Assembly (NCBI RefSeq): GCF_029945895.1
Contig: NZ_JAQSDL010000092.1
Span: forward strand, 80,288-144,287
Reading direction: 5' to 3'
Length of the DNA stretch: 64,000 bases
DNA from: Polaromonas sp.
GTDB lineage: Bacteria; Pseudomonadota; Gammaproteobacteria; Burkholderiales; Burkholderiaceae_C
How positions within the stretch are numbered: position 1 is the first letter of the stretch; every line of letters begins with the position of its first letter. A model generated the notes under the pieces. The model worked only from the letters and a program-made list of their open reading frames with translations. It made no database searches and was not told the DNA's origin. A program made the translations under genes and the position numbers. Shown piece by piece: positions 18,651-28,127 of the stretch.

Positions 18651-19391
18651 TCAGCCAGCAATGCTGGCCAGGTCCTGCGCCGTCAGCCAGCGCCACTGGC
18701 CGGGCTGGAGGTCGGCCGGCAGGTCCAGCGAACCGATGCGGGAGCGGTGCAGGCCCGCCACGTCTTCCACCCGGTTGCCCACCGCCGCAATCATGCGTTT
18801 GACCTGGTGGTACTTGCCTTCGGTGAGCGTCAGGCGCAAGGTCTGCTCGCCGGTTTTTTCGCAGGCGGCAGCGCGCACCGCTTTGGGGTCGTCGTCCAGC
18901 ACCACACCCGCCAGCAGCTTCTCGACCTGTTGGTCGTCCACCGGGTGTTTGGCGGTGACCTCGTACACCTTGGGCACATGGTGTTTGGGTGAACTCATGC
19001 GGTGGATGAACTTGCCGTCGTCCGACAGCAGCAGCAGGCCGGTGGTGTCCTGGTCCAGCCGCCCGACGGCCTGCACACCAGCGGCCGCGCCGCCGCCGCG
19101 CTGGCGGATCGGCGCCGGCAGCAGGGTGTAAATGCTCGGGTAGGTGCTGGGTTTTTGCGAACACTCGTAGCCGGCCGGCTTGTGCAGCATCAGGTAGGCC
19201 TTCTCGTGGTATTCCCAGTCCACACCCTGGACCGTGAACTGCAGGCCATCCGCTACAAAATCCATAGCTGGTTCCGTACAGGGGACGCCGGCTACGGCCA
19301 CAAAACCCTGTTGAATCAGGCCGGCGCAGACGCGCCGCGTGCCAAACCCCTGGGAGAAAAGAATGTTCTGCAATTGCATGTTTTTTGCCAT
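18651..19391 (-). CDS. rsuA: RsuA-family 16S rRNA pseudouridine synthase
   Basis: A 246-residue RsuA/RluB-type enzyme. An N-terminal S4 RNA-binding domain (~5-60, LQNILFSQGFGTRRVCAGLI) is followed by LMLHKPAGYECS and the catalytic signature VGRLDQDTTGLLLLS. EGKYHQVKRMIAAVGNRVE near the C-terminus is typical for the small-subunit enzyme that modifies U516. Starts at Met1 (19391) or Met5 are both possible. A partial short-repeat match overlaps residues ~40-50. Confidence 0.88.
   Translation of the reverse strand: MAKNMQLQNILFSQGFGTRRVCAGLIQQGFVAVAGVPCTEPAMDFVADGLQFTVQGVDWEYHEKAYLMLHKPAGYECSQKPSTYPSIYTLLPAPIRQRGGGAAAGVQAVGRLDQDTTGLLLLSDDGKFIHRMSSPKHHVPKVYEVTAKHPVDDQQVEKLLAGVVLDDDPKAVRAAACEKTGEQTLRLTLTEGKYHQVKRMIAAVGNRVEDVAGLHRSRIGSLDLPADLQPGQWRWLTAQDLASIAG
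19252..19290 (+). repeat. Partial short dispersed repeat inside rsuA
   Basis: GCTACAAAATCCATAGCTGG then TTCCGTACAGGGG; only the first half of the family pattern is recognisable. It lies antisense within the rsuA reading frame. Tentative. Confidence 0.45.
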
Positions 19392-19543
19392 GCGCCTATT
19401 GTCGCCGGGCCGGACAGGGTGCTGACCTACCGCGCGACAGCCCGTCGGCTTTCAGCGGTGGCCCGGTCATCTGGATAAGCTTTTCCCGATCGACGCCACC
19501 GAGACTGGCGCGACTTTTCCGCCAGCCCCATTTCACCACCGCC

Positions 19544-20824
19544 ATGAAAAAAAACCGCCCTGTGCTGACCATTCTGCTCACCTTCCTGATCACCGTGGCC
19601 GGTGTGCTGCTCGTCCTGAATTTCAGCACCGGAGAAACCAAGGTCAACCGCGAGTTGCCCCGCCTGTATGCCACGCAGGACCCGCAGTTCCGGCGCGCCA
19701 TGGGCGCCCTGCTCGGCCCCGCCCTGGTGGGCGGCAACCGGGTACAGGAGCTGCTCAATGGCGACCAGATCTTCCCCGCCATGCTGCAGTCCATCCACGG
19801 CGCGCAGCGCAGCATCACCTTTGAAACCTACATCTATTGGTCGGGCAACGTGGGCCGCCAGTTTGCCGACGCCCTGGCCGAGCGCGCCCGGGCTGGCGTG
19901 AAGGTGCATGTGCTGCTGGACTGGGTAGGCAGCGCCAAGATCGATGACGCGTTTTTGCAGGAGATGGAAGCCGCCGGCGTGGAAATCCGCAAGTTCCACA
20001 AGCCGCACTGGTACAACCTGGCGCGCATGAACAACCGCACCCACCGCAAGCTGCTGGTCATTGACGGCAAAACCGGCTTCACCGGCGGTGTGGGCATTGC
20101 GCCCAAATGGACAGGCGCCGGCCAGGACGCCGAACACTGGCGCGACTCCCACTACCAGCTCGACGGCCCGGCCGTCGCCCAGATGCAGGCGGTTTTCATG
20201 GACAACTGGCTCAAGGTCACGGGCAAGGTGATGCACGGCGAAGCCTACTTCCCTGCCCTGCAGGCGGTCGGCAACAGCGACGCCCAGGTGTTTTCAAGTT
20301 CACCCTCGGGTGGCAGCGAGAGCATGCAGCTGATGTACCAGCTGTCCATCACCGCGGCTGGGAAAAGCATCGACCTGTCGAGCGCCTACTTTGTCCCCGA
20401 CGAGCTCACCACCCGGGCCCTGACCGATGCGCTCAAACGCGGCGTCAGGATCCGCATCATCACGCCCGGGGAAATCATCGACACGGACACCGTGCGTGCG
20501 GCGTCCCGGGGCAGCTGGGGGCCGCTGCTGGAGGCCGGAGCGCAGATCTACGAGTACCAGCCCACCATGTACCACTGCAAGGTCATGATCGTGGACCAGC
20601 TGCTGGTCTCGGTCGGCTCGACCAATTTCGACAACCGCTCCTTCCGCCTCAACGACGAGGCCAACCTCAACGTCTACGACGAGACCTTCGCCGCGCGGCA
20701 GACCCGGGTGTTCGAGGACGACCTCAAACGCTCCCGGCAAATCACCCATGAGGAATGGGCCAACCGCCCCCTGAAGGAAAAGCTCATGGAACGGCTGGCG
20801 CTGCTGCTCGAGTCCCAGCTCTGA
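19544..20824 (+). CDS. Phospholipase D/cardiolipin synthase-like protein
   Basis: A 426-residue PLD-superfamily protein with one N-terminal transmembrane anchor (LTILLTFLITVAGVLLVLNF) and two HKD motifs: THRKLLVIDGKTGFTGG (~170) and YHCKVMIVDQLLVSVGSTNFDNRS (starts ~340; quoted in part). Architecture and SITFETYIYWSG resemble cardiolipin synthases, which transfer a phosphatidyl group between phosphatidylglycerols; the N-terminal double membrane segment of ClsA is replaced by a single anchor. The start at 19544 is the Met directly before the membrane anchor. Divergent from rsuA. Confidence 0.87.
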   Translation: MKKNRPVLTILLTFLITVAGVLLVLNFSTGETKVNRELPRLYATQDPQFRRAMGALLGPALVGGNRVQELLNGDQIFPAMLQSIHGAQRSITFETYIYWSGNVGRQFADALAERARAGVKVHVLLDWVGSAKIDDAFLQEMEAAGVEIRKFHKPHWYNLARMNNRTHRKLLVIDGKTGFTGGVGIAPKWTGAGQDAEHWRDSHYQLDGPAVAQMQAVFMDNWLKVTGKVMHGEAYFPALQAVGNSDAQVFSSSPSGGSESMQLMYQLSITAAGKSIDLSSAYFVPDELTTRALTDALKRGVRIRIITPGEIIDTDTVRAASRGSWGPLLEAGAQIYEYQPTMYHCKVMIVDQLLVSVGSTNFDNRSFRLNDEANLNVYDETFAARQTRVFEDDLKRSRQITHEEWANRPLKEKLMERLALLLESQL

Positions 20825-20890
20825 AGGCCGGGCAGATGTCTGGCAGTCACCAAACCCCGCTATCGACCGGTCCGGGCTACGATGGGCCAA

Positions 20891-20928
20891 AGAAAAAGGC
20901 CGCTGACTATCTCTAGTTAGCGGCCTTT
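20891..20928 (-). terminator. Terminator of ssrA
   Basis: A 14 bp stem (AAAGGCCGCTGACT / AGTTAGCGGCCTTT, one G-T pair) with a 6-base loop. On the minus strand it is followed by TTTCTTT and lies 12 bases past the tmRNA 3' end. Confidence 0.8.
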
Positions 20929-20939
20929 GTATTGGCATA

Positions 20940-21326
20940 TGGTGGAGCTGGGGGGATTTGAACCCCCGTCCGCAAGCCTTGTTCGGGCAGATCTACATGT
21001 TTAGCGGTCTGATTTGAGTCTCGCCACCTGTGTCGCGCAGTCGCACGCTACACAGGACGCCAGCACCCTATTTTCTTGCCCCGGGTTAAGGTACCCAGCC
21101 CGGAGCCAGCCGATGAAATTATCTTTACAGCCGGGAGCATTCAGCTTGCGCTAAACACCCCTTGCCCAGCCCATCGGCCTGCTGTTGTAAAGCTCACTGG
21201 CAATTAAGCAGCGAGTGCGAAACGTTCGTCGTTTGCAGTTAGTTTGTTTGAATCAGTTTTACGAGCACACTCAGCTCGACATGCACCACACCGCGTCCGA
21301 ACCCACGTCGAAACCAATGCAGCCCC
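20940..21326 (-). ncRNA. ssrA: Transfer-messenger RNA (tmRNA)
   Basis: Rescues ribosomes stalled on broken mRNAs by acting as tRNA-Ala and then as a short message. The 5' end GGGGCTGCATTGGTTTCGAC and the 3' end GTTCAAATCCCCCCAGCTCC followed by ACCA form the tRNA-like domain; GGGGCTG pairs with CAGCTCC in the acceptor stem. The encoded CCA lies at 20942-20940. The tag frame is at 21203-21235. The 387-base length is normal for a one-piece tmRNA. The 5' end is only 12 bases past the gph stop, so its promoter must lie within gph. Confidence 0.96.
21203..21235 (-). other. tmRNA proteolysis-tag reading frame (ANDERFALAA)
   Basis: Codons GCA AAC GAC GAA CGT TTC, then GCA CTC GCT GCT TAA encode ANDERFALAA-stop. 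The ALAA end is the ClpXP degron; the ERF core is typical of betaproteobacterial tmRNAs. Confidence 0.93.
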
Positions 21327-21338
21327 AAGCCGGGTAGT

Positions 21339-22013
21339 TTAAGCCATCCGCAGCAAATTCAAGAGGGACGACGGCGAAACAATGGTGGCGTCGGCTTTCC
21401 AGTGCCGGGTATCGGCCAGCGCTCCGAGGTAACCATAGGCTGCGGCCACGGTCGGCATGCCAGCGGCGCGACCGGCGACGATGTCCCGCTCGTCATCGCC
21501 GACATAAACACAGCGCCCGGGCTGGAGCTGGAGCTGACGGGCGGCTTCGAGCAAGGGCGCCGGATGCGGCTTGGCGTGCGGCGTGGTGTCGCCACTGATA
21601 ATGGTCTGCGCGGAGCCAAACAGCGGCATCCTGCGTGTCAGCGGCAGGGTAAAACGCGCCGATTTGTTGGTCACCACGCCCCACTTGAGCCCGGATCGGT
21701 CAATTTGTGCGATCAGCTCAACCACGCCGTCGAAGGCATAGGTGCGCTCGGTCATGCAGGCTTCGTAATTGGCAAAAAACTCTTCTTTCAGGTCGCCGTA
21801 ACCGTCATCGTCGGGCGTGAGGCCGAAAGCAATGCCAATCATGCCGCGTGCACCTGCACCGGCCATGGGCCGGTAGTCGGCCAGCGGCAGCGACGCCAGA
21901 CCACGGTCGGTACGCATCTTGTCGGCTGCGGCGCCCAGGTCGGGTGCACTGTCGATCAAGGTGCCGTCGAGATCGAACAGCACGGCCTCAATATCAGTGA
22001 ACATCGGCTCCAT
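21339..22013 (-). CDS. gph: Phosphoglycolate phosphatase
   Basis: A 224-residue HAD-superfamily phosphatase. Motif I FDLDGTLIDSAPDLG, motif II GVVTNKSARF (Thr-Asn), the Lys in HAKPHPAPLLEAA and motif IV YVGDDERDIVAGRAAGM are all present. It removes 2-phosphoglycolate, formed for example in DNA 3'-end repair. The start may be Met1 (22013) or Met4 (22004). ubiG ends three bases upstream, a pairing (ubiG-gph) common in proteobacteria. Confidence 0.93.
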   Translation of the reverse strand: MEPMFTDIEAVLFDLDGTLIDSAPDLGAAADKMRTDRGLASLPLADYRPMAGAGARGMIGIAFGLTPDDDGYGDLKEEFFANYEACMTERTYAFDGVVELIAQIDRSGLKWGVVTNKSARFTLPLTRRMPLFGSAQTIISGDTTPHAKPHPAPLLEAARQLQLQPGRCVYVGDDERDIVAGRAAGMPTVAAAYGYLGALADTRHWKADATIVSPSSLLNLLRMA

Positions 22014-22016
22014 CAG

Positions 22017-22724
22017 TCAGGGTTTCTGCGTGGCCAGCATGTAATTGACGCTGGTGTCGGCGCTGAGCCAGTAATGCCCGGACAGCGGGTTGTATTCCAT
22101 GCCCTTGGTCTGCTGCAGGTCGAGCCCGGCACGGCGGCAATAGGCGGCCAGTTCGCTGGGCTTGATGAATTTGGCGTATTCGTGGGTGCCGCGCGGGAGC
22201 AGGCTCAATACGTACTCGGCACCGACAATGGCAAACAGAAAGGCCTTGGCATTGCGGTTGATCGTGGAAAAGAACACCTGGCCGCCCGGTTTGACCAGCG
22301 TCGCGCAGGCCCGCACCACGGAGGACGGGTCGGGCACGTGTTCGAGCATTTCCATGCAGGTGACGACATCAAAGCTCCCCGGCTGCTCGGAGGCCAGTGC
22401 CTCGGCACTGATCTCCCGGTACTCGACACCCTGGGTATTGGCCTCGAGCGCATGAAGCTGCGCCACCTTGAGCGCCTTGGTTGCCAGGTCGATGCCCAGA
22501 ACATGGGCGCCCCGGCGGGCCATGGCATCGGCAAGAATGCCACCCCCGCAGCCAATATCGAGGACACGCTTGCCCTGGAGCGGCGCCAGGCCTTCGATCC
22601 AGCCCAGCCTCAAGGGATTGATCTGGTGCAGGGGACGAAACTCGCTCTCGGTGTCCCACCAGCGGTGGGCCAGATCGGAAAATTTGGCCAGTTCGGCCGG
22701 GTCTGCGTTTTCAGTGGTGTGCAT
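22017..22724 (-). CDS. ubiG: Ubiquinone biosynthesis O-methyltransferase UbiG
   Basis: A 235-residue SAM-dependent methyltransferase catalysing both O-methylations of ubiquinone synthesis. The N-terminal signature [17 protein letters not shown]-binding [17 protein letters not shown] and [16 protein letters not shown] are diagnostic, with the C-terminal [14 protein letters not shown]. Same strand as gph and coupled to it. Confidence 0.96.
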   Translation of the reverse strand: MHTTENADPAELAKFSDLAHRWWDTESEFRPLHQINPLRLGWIEGLAPLQGKRVLDIGCGGGILADAMARRGAHVLGIDLATKALKVAQLHALEANTQGVEYREISAEALASEQPGSFDVVTCMEMLEHVPDPSSVVRACATLVKPGGQVFFSTINRNAKAFLFAIVGAEYVLSLLPRGTHEYAKFIKPSELAAYCRRAGLDLQQTKGMEYNPLSGHYWLSADTSVNYMLATQKP

Positions 22725-22747
22725 GGATCTGATTATCGCCCGCCCAT

Positions 22748-22776
22748 AAAAAAACCGCGCCGTAGCGCGGTTTTTT
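22748..22776 (-). terminator. Terminator of the OmpA-like gene (bidirectional)
   Basis: Hairpin AACCGCGC-CGTA-GCGCGGTT flanked by A7 and T6; it lies 17 bases after the OmpA-like stop on the minus strand and, being symmetrical, could also serve the opposite direction. Confidence 0.85.
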
Positions 22777-22793
22777 AAGTGATCCTTGAAGGA

Positions 22794-23426
22794 TTACTTG
22801 TTGGCGCGGGTGCCAACCACTTCGATTTCCACGCGACGGTTCTTCGCGCGGCCTTCAGCAGTCTTGTTGTCAGCAACTGGCTGTTTCTCGCCTTTGCCTT
22901 CAGTGTAGACGCGGTTTTTCTCGATGCCCTTGGACACCAGATAAGCCTTCACAGCCTCAGAGCGGCGAACCGACAACTTCTGGTTGTAGGAATCGCTACC
23001 CACTGCGTCGGTGTGACCGACAGCAATGATGACTTCCAGGTTGATGTCCTTGATCTTGCCGACCAGGTCGTCAAGCTTGGCTTTGCCTTCAGGCTTGAGC
23101 ACAGACTTGTCGAAGTCAAAGAACGCGTCAGCGGCGTAAGTGACTTTGGTGGCTGCGGGAGGAGCTACCGGCGCAGCAGCGGCTGGCTTGGCAGGAACTG
23201 CTGCAGGAGCGGGAGCCGGGGTAACGACAGGGACAATAGCGCCGTCGCAACCTGGAGCGGCAGTCGCCGGGGTCCAGTTGGCATCGCGCCAGCAGTACTC
23301 GTTGGTGCCGTTTTTCCAGACCAACTCGTTGGTGCCGTTTTTCCAGTTGTCAATTGTTTGTGCACCAGCGGCGGTTGCAAGCGCTGCGGAAGCAAACAAC
23401 ATTGCCACTTTGTTGAGTTTCTTCAT
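22794..23426 (-). CDS. OmpA-family outer-membrane/peptidoglycan-associated protein
   Basis: A 210-residue exported protein: signal peptide MKKLNKVAMLFASAALATAA (cleavage GAQ), a short tryptophan-rich segment with a nine-residue tandem repeat (WKNGTNELV, WKNGTNEYC), a Pro/Ala linker, and a C-terminal OmpA domain (FDFDKSVLKPEGKAKLDDL, VGHTDAVGSDSYNQKLSVRR, TEGKGEKQPVADN, RRVEIEV). The OmpA domain binds peptidoglycan. It lacks a full beta-barrel, as is usual for short betaproteobacterial OmpA-like proteins. A strong AGAGGAGA ribosome site precedes the ATG. Divergent from gyrA across 253 bases. Confidence 0.9.
   Translation of the reverse strand: MKKLNKVAMLFASAALATAAGAQTIDNWKNGTNELVWKNGTNEYCWRDANWTPATAAPGCDGAIVPVVTPAPAPAAVPAKPAAAAPVAPPAATKVTYAADAFFDFDKSVLKPEGKAKLDDLVGKIKDINLEVIIAVGHTDAVGSDSYNQKLSVRRSEAVKAYLVSKGIEKNRVYTEGKGEKQPVADNKTAEGRAKNRRVEIEVVGTRANK
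23298..23351 (-). repeat. 27-bp tandem duplication in OmpA-like gene
   Basis: Two units starting at 23298 and 23325, each containing CTCGTTGGTGCCGTTTTTCC on the plus strand. They encode the repeated WKNGTNE peptide, in frame. The near identity suggests a recent duplication. Confidence 0.85.
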
Positions 23427-23679
23427 GGTTCTCCTCTAGAGAAAAGCCGCAGACTTGCTGCGATTGGATACACGCCGTGAGTGACCATCACTCAAAGCGT
23501 TACAGTTATTGTGCCATAGCTCATTGACCGTTCAAGCGCGCTAGCGGCTTCGTCTGACACAGAATCGAGATTCTTTGTTTTTTGTTGCGGACTTGCCACA
23601 CCCCGATCAAGCCCAACTCAGGCCTTAAAATCAGCAGGCTTATCTCCCTGCGCGTTGCAATATCCTTTTCAGGCCTCTC

Positions 23680-26328
23680 ATGACCCAGTTTGCCAAAGAA
23701 ACCCTGCCCATCAGTCTTGAAGAGGAGATGCGGCGCAGCTACCTGGATTACGCCATGAGCGTGATCGTGGGTCGCGCCCTGCCCGATGCGCGCGACGGCC
23801 TCAAGCCGGTGCACAGACGCGTGCTGTTCGCGATGCATGAGCTTAACAACGACTGGAACCGGCCTTACAAGAAATCGGCCCGTATCGTCGGCGACGTGAT
23901 CGGCAAGTACCACCCGCACGGCGATCAGTCGGTTTATGACGCGATTGTCCGCATGGCCCAGGATTTTTCCATGCGCCACATGCTGGTGGACGGCCAGGGC
24001 AACTTCGGTTCGGTGGACGGTGACAGCGCCGCGGCGATGCGTTACACCGAAGTGCGGCTGTCCAAGATCGCCCAGGAGATGCTGACCGACATCGACAAGG
24101 AAACCGTCGATTTCGGGCCCAACTATGACGGCAGCGAAAAAGAGCCGCTGGTGCTCCCCTCCCGCATACCGAACCTGCTGATCAATGGCTCTGGCGGTAT
24201 TGCCGTTGGCATGGCCACCAACATTCCGCCGCACAACATCAACGAGGTCGTGGATGCCTGCCTGCACCTGCTGAAAAACCCCCAGGCCAGCATCGACGAG
24301 CTGATGGAAATCATCCCGGCACCCGACTTCCCCACCGCCGGTATCATTTACGGCATCAACGGCGTCAAGGATGGCTACCGTACCGGCCGCGGCAAGGTCG
24401 TGATGCGCGCGCGCTGCCACTTCGAGGACATCGACAAGGGCCAGCGCCAGTCCATCATCGTGGACGAGCTGCCCTACCAGGTCAACAAGAAGACCTTGCA
24501 GGAGCGCATGGCCGAGCTGGTCCACGAGAAAAAAATCGAGGGCATCAGCCACATCCAGGATGAAAGCGACAAGTCCGGCATGCGCCTGGTCATCGAGCTT
24601 AAACGCGGCGAAGTCCCCGAGGTCGTGCTGAACAACCTGTACAAGCAGACGCAGCTGCAGGACACCTTTGGCATCAACATGGTGGCTTTGGTCAACGGCC
24701 AGCCCAAGCTGTGCAACCTGAAGGACCTGATCCAGGTGTTCCTGTCGCACCGCCGCGAGGTGGTGACACGGCGCACGGTGTTCACACTGCGCAAGGCGCG
24801 CGAGCGCGGCCACGTGCTGGAAGGCCTGGCCGTCGCGCTGGCCAACATTGATGACTTCATCGCGATCATCCGCAACGCGCCGACACCGCCGGTCGCCAAG
24901 GCCGAACTGATGCTGCGCCCCTGGGACAGCAGCCTGGTGCGCGAGATGCTGACCCGCACCCGCGCGGACGGCGGCGTGGTCAATGCCGACGACTACCGCC
25001 CGGACGGGCTGGAGAAGGACTTCGGCATGGGCAGCGACGGGCTGTACCGCCTGTCTGAAACCCAGGCCCAGGAAATCCTGCAGATGCGCCTGCAGCGCCT
25101 GACCGGCCTGGAGCAGGACAAGATCGTCGCCGAGTACAAGGAAGTCATGGCGGAAATCGACGACCTGCTCGACATCCTGGCGCGTCCGGAACGTGTCTCC
25201 ACCATCATTGGCGAAGAACTCGCCGTCATCCGCCAGGAGTTCGGCCAGTCCAAGCTGGGCCTGCGCCGCAGTCAGGTCGAGCACAGCTCGTTCGACCTGA
25301 GCACCGAGGACCTGATCACGCCGACCGACATGGTGGTCACGCTCTCGCACACCGGTTACATCAAGAGCCAGCCGCTGTCCGAATACCGGGCCCAGAAACG
25401 CGGCGGCCGCGGCAAACTGGCAACGGCCACCAAGGAAGACGACTGGGTGGACCAACTCTTCATTGCCAATACACACGACTACATCCTGTGTTTCTCCAAC
25501 CGCGGCCGGCTTTACTGGCTCAAGGTCTGGGAAGTGCCAGCCGGCTCGCGCGGTTCGCGTGGCCGGCCCATCGTCAACATGTTCCCGTTGCAGGAAGGCG
25601 AAAAAATCACGGTGGTGCTGCCGCTGACGGGCGAAAAACGCAGTTTCCCGGCTGACCAGTATGTGTTCATGGCGACCAGCATGGGCACGGTCAAGAAAAC
25701 CCCGCTGGAAGACTTCAGCAACCCGCGCAAGGCCGGCATCATCGCCGTGGACCTTGACGATGGCGACTACCTGATCGGCGCCGCGCTGACCGACGGCAAG
25801 CACGACGTGATGCTGTTCTCCGACGGTGGCAAGGCGGTGCGCTTCGATGAAAACGACGTGCGTCCCATGGGCCGCAATGCCCGCGGCGTACGCGGCATGA
25901 TGCTCGACGAAGGCCAGGGCGTGATTGCCATGCTGGTCGCGGAAGACGAAGCCCAAAGCGTGCTGACGGCCACCCAAAACGGCTACGGCAAACGCACCTC
26001 CATCCAGGAATACACGCGCCATGGACGCGGCACCAAAGGCATGATTGCCATCCAGCAAAGCGAGCGCAACGGCAAGGTCGTCGCTGCCACCCTGGTGCAT
26101 GTGGACGATGAGATCATGCTGATCACCGACAAGGGTGTGCTGGTTCGCACCCGGGTCAGCGAGATCCGGGAAATGGGCCGCGCCACCCAGGGCGTCACGC
26201 TGATCGGCCTCGACGAAGGCTCGCAGCTCAGCGGCCTGCAGCGTATCGTGGAAAACGATGCCAGCCTGGACGACAATGACACAGACACTGACTCAGGCGA
26301 AACCGCCTCCAACCCGGAAACGAATTGA
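23680..26328 (+). CDS. gyrA: DNA gyrase subunit A
   Basis: An 882-residue gyrase A subunit. N-terminal [20 protein letters not shown], quinolone region [18 protein letters not shown], catalytic Tyr122 in AMRYTEVRL, GyrA-box AQKRGGRGK (separating gyrase from topoisomerase IV) and C-terminal pinwheel repeats. Residue 83, Ser in E. coli, is Gln here; Asp87 is kept. The C-terminus ends in an acidic tail ([10 protein letters not shown]). It heads a long plus-strand run and its stop overlaps the next start. Confidence 0.97.
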   Translation: MTQFAKETLPISLEEEMRRSYLDYAMSVIVGRALPDARDGLKPVHRRVLFAMHELNNDWNRPYKKSARIVGDVIGKYHPHGDQSVYDAIVRMAQDFSMRHMLVDGQGNFGSVDGDSAAAMRYTEVRLSKIAQEMLTDIDKETVDFGPNYDGSEKEPLVLPSRIPNLLINGSGGIAVGMATNIPPHNINEVVDACLHLLKNPQASIDELMEIIPAPDFPTAGIIYGINGVKDGYRTGRGKVVMRARCHFEDIDKGQRQSIIVDELPYQVNKKTLQERMAELVHEKKIEGISHIQDESDKSGMRLVIELKRGEVPEVVLNNLYKQTQLQDTFGINMVALVNGQPKLCNLKDLIQVFLSHRREVVTRRTVFTLRKARERGHVLEGLAVALANIDDFIAIIRNAPTPPVAKAELMLRPWDSSLVREMLTRTRADGGVVNADDYRPDGLEKDFGMGSDGLYRLSETQAQEILQMRLQRLTGLEQDKIVAEYKEVMAEIDDLLDILARPERVSTIIGEELAVIRQEFGQSKLGLRRSQVEHSSFDLSTEDLITPTDMVVTLSHTGYIKSQPLSEYRAQKRGGRGKLATATKEDDWVDQLFIANTHDYILCFSNRGRLYWLKVWEVPAGSRGSRGRPIVNMFPLQEGEKITVVLPLTGEKRSFPADQYVFMATSMGTVKKTPLEDFSNPRKAGIIAVDLDDGDYLIGAALTDGKHDVMLFSDGGKAVRFDENDVRPMGRNARGVRGMMLDEGQGVIAMLVAEDEAQSVLTATQNGYGKRTSIQEYTRHGRGTKGMIAIQQSERNGKVVAATLVHVDDEIMLITDKGVLVRTRVSEIREMGRATQGVTLIGLDEGSQLSGLQRIVENDASLDDNDTDTDSGETASNPETN

Positions 26329-26915
26329 TGAAAAAACTGCTCACCACCCTCCTGATTGCCGGCTGCGCCTTCTCGGCTGCAAGTCAAGCCCAGACGGTCG
26401 ACCCCAAACTCGAATGGGCCACCCGGCTGGTCGCCCTGCAGCAGGGTCCGGATCTGGACAACCTGGTCGAACAGCTGGCCGGCGGCGCCACCCAGGACCT
26501 GATCGCCGGCTGGGAATCCAGGCTTGAAACCTCGGTTCCCGCCGCCAGACAGGCCAAGGTCACCGAAGACCTCAACGCCGAGCTTGCCAAGTTCGCAGCA
26601 GACGCCAACAAGATCATTGTCAGCAAGGTGAGTCAGGCCAACCGGGATGCCCTGGTGCCGGCCTACATGGACCGTTTCACTCTGGAAGAACTCAAGCAAC
26701 TCACCGCTTTTTTCGACTCCCCTGCCGTCAAGAAATACAAGGCCACCACCCCCGATCTGGTAGGCGTCTTCGTCAACAAACTGGTGGAGAGCTCCAAAAC
26801 CGAGATCCAGGCCCGCGCCAAGCAGTTCAATGAAACCGCCACCAAAATCGTGGGTGCGGCACCAGCGGCCAAACCTGCGGGCGCCGCACCGGCGGCCAAA
26901 CCCGCGAAGAAATGA
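26328..26915 (+). CDS. DUF2059 exported protein
   Basis: A 195-residue protein: signal peptide [20 protein letters not shown] (cleavage at AQA), then a helical DUF2059 domain with the signature YMDRFTLEELKQLTAFFDSP. The tail is an Ala/Pro/Lys low-complexity repeat (AAPAAKPAGAAPAAKPAKK) that could span the periplasm or contact peptidoglycan. Function unknown. Its ATG (26328) overlaps the gyrA TGA, so it is translationally coupled; a TTG three bases upstream also exists. In many Burkholderiales serC follows gyrA; here this gene occupies that place. Confidence 0.8.
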   Translation: MKKLLTTLLIAGCAFSAASQAQTVDPKLEWATRLVALQQGPDLDNLVEQLAGGATQDLIAGWESRLETSVPAARQAKVTEDLNAELAKFAADANKIIVSKVSQANRDALVPAYMDRFTLEELKQLTAFFDSPAVKKYKATTPDLVGVFVNKLVESSKTEIQARAKQFNETATKIVGAAPAAKPAGAAPAAKPAKK

Positions 26916-27006
26916 CGCGGGGTCGTTGCCCCCAGCCGGCGCGCCGGCGCCCAACTTTCCAACCGTGCGGCGCCCTTTCGCCCGCCTGGCTTGAGACGCC
27001 TTATCC

Positions 27007-28089
27007 ATGACCCAAAGTCTTCAGCAACTTCGCGTAAAAATCGATTCGGTCGACCAGCAACTGCTGGCGCTCCTGAACCAGCGCGCGGCGCTGGCCAACG
27101 AGGTCGGCGAGATCAAACGCCAGGACGGCTCGCCGGTCTTCCGGCCGGAACGTGAGGCCCAGGTCATCCAGGGGCTGCAGACCGTCAATCCCGGACCGCT
27201 CAAAGGGGACAACATCGCCCATATCTGGCGCGAAGTCATGTCGGCCTGCCGCGCGCTTGAAGCGCCCCAGCGCGTGGCCTACCTCGGTCCTGCCGGTACC
27301 TTCAGCGAGCAGGCGGCCGTGCAGTTTTTCGGCTCCAGCATCGAACACGTGCCCTGCGCCAGTTTTGACGAGGTGTTTCGCGCCGCGACGGCCGGCACCG
27401 CCCAGTTCGGCGTGGTTCCGGTGGAGAACAACACCGAAGGCGTGGTGACACGCACACTGGACCTGTTCCTGAACTCGCCCTTGCACGTGGTGGGCGAAAC
27501 CAGCCTGCTGGTACGTCACAACCTGCTGCGCCTGACAGCATCGCTCGAAGGCATCAAGGTCGTGCTGGCCCACGCACAGGCCCTGGCGCAATGCCAGGGC
27601 TGGCTCAACACCCATTTGCCCGACGCCGAGCGACGCGCAGTCTCCAGCAATGCCGAAGGCGCGCGCCTGGCGGCCAGTGACCCCGCGTGGGCCGGTATCG
27701 CGAGCGAGCGTGCAGGTGCCGAATTCGGCCTGCACATCGCGGCCCATGCGATCCAGGACGACGCCTTCAACCGCACTCGCTTTGCCGTGATCTGCCTGCC
27801 GCAGGTACTGGGTGCGCCACAGGCATCGGGCAAGGACTGCGTCAGCCTGATCGTGTCGGTTCCCAACAAGCCGGGCGCGGTCCACGACATCCTGGTTCCC
27901 CTGAAAACCCATGGCGTGTCCATGACGCGCTTCGAGTCGCGTCCCGCGCGCTCGGGTCAGTGGGAATACTTTTTCTACATCGACTTGCAGGGTCACCCTT
28001 CGCAGCCCAACGTGGCAGCGGCCCTGAAAGACCTGCAGCAGCTTTGCGCGTTCTACAAAGTGCTGGGCACCTATCCGGTCAGCGACTGA
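27007..28089 (+). CDS. pheA: Chorismate mutase / prephenate dehydratase (P-protein)
   Basis: A 360-residue bifunctional enzyme of phenylalanine synthesis. Chorismate mutase domain residues 1-85 (LQQLRVKIDSVDQQLLALLN, GEIKR). Prephenate dehydratase domain ~90-270 (VAYLGPAGTFSEQAAVQFFG, FGVVPVENNTEGVVTRTLDL, AGIASERAG). C-terminal ACT domain (VSLIVSVPNKPGAVHDIL) with the ESRP phenylalanine-binding motif in MTRFESRPARSG. Feedback inhibition by Phe is expected. tyrA follows 38 bases later. Confidence 0.96.
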   Translation: MTQSLQQLRVKIDSVDQQLLALLNQRAALANEVGEIKRQDGSPVFRPEREAQVIQGLQTVNPGPLKGDNIAHIWREVMSACRALEAPQRVAYLGPAGTFSEQAAVQFFGSSIEHVPCASFDEVFRAATAGTAQFGVVPVENNTEGVVTRTLDLFLNSPLHVVGETSLLVRHNLLRLTASLEGIKVVLAHAQALAQCQGWLNTHLPDAERRAVSSNAEGARLAASDPAWAGIASERAGAEFGLHIAAHAIQDDAFNRTRFAVICLPQVLGAPQASGKDCVSLIVSVPNKPGAVHDILVPLKTHGVSMTRFESRPARSGQWEYFFYIDLQGHPSQPNVAAALKDLQQLCAFYKVLGTYPVSD

Positions 28090-28127
28090 AACCATGACGC
28101 AATTGCAAGCAACCACGGCCCCCCGAC

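Noticed and set aside
20940..21326. Integration (att) site with a mobile element at ssrA
   Set aside because: No integrase gene and no duplicated 3' end of ssrA within the window; flanking genes are ordinary housekeeping genes.
23521..26100. Minus-strand open frame of 859 codons opposite gyrA
   Set aside because: Same composition effect; the plus strand encodes an unmistakable GyrA. Similar long antisense frames opposite the 5-oxoprolinase, the VTT-flavoprotein and YihY were left out for the same reason.
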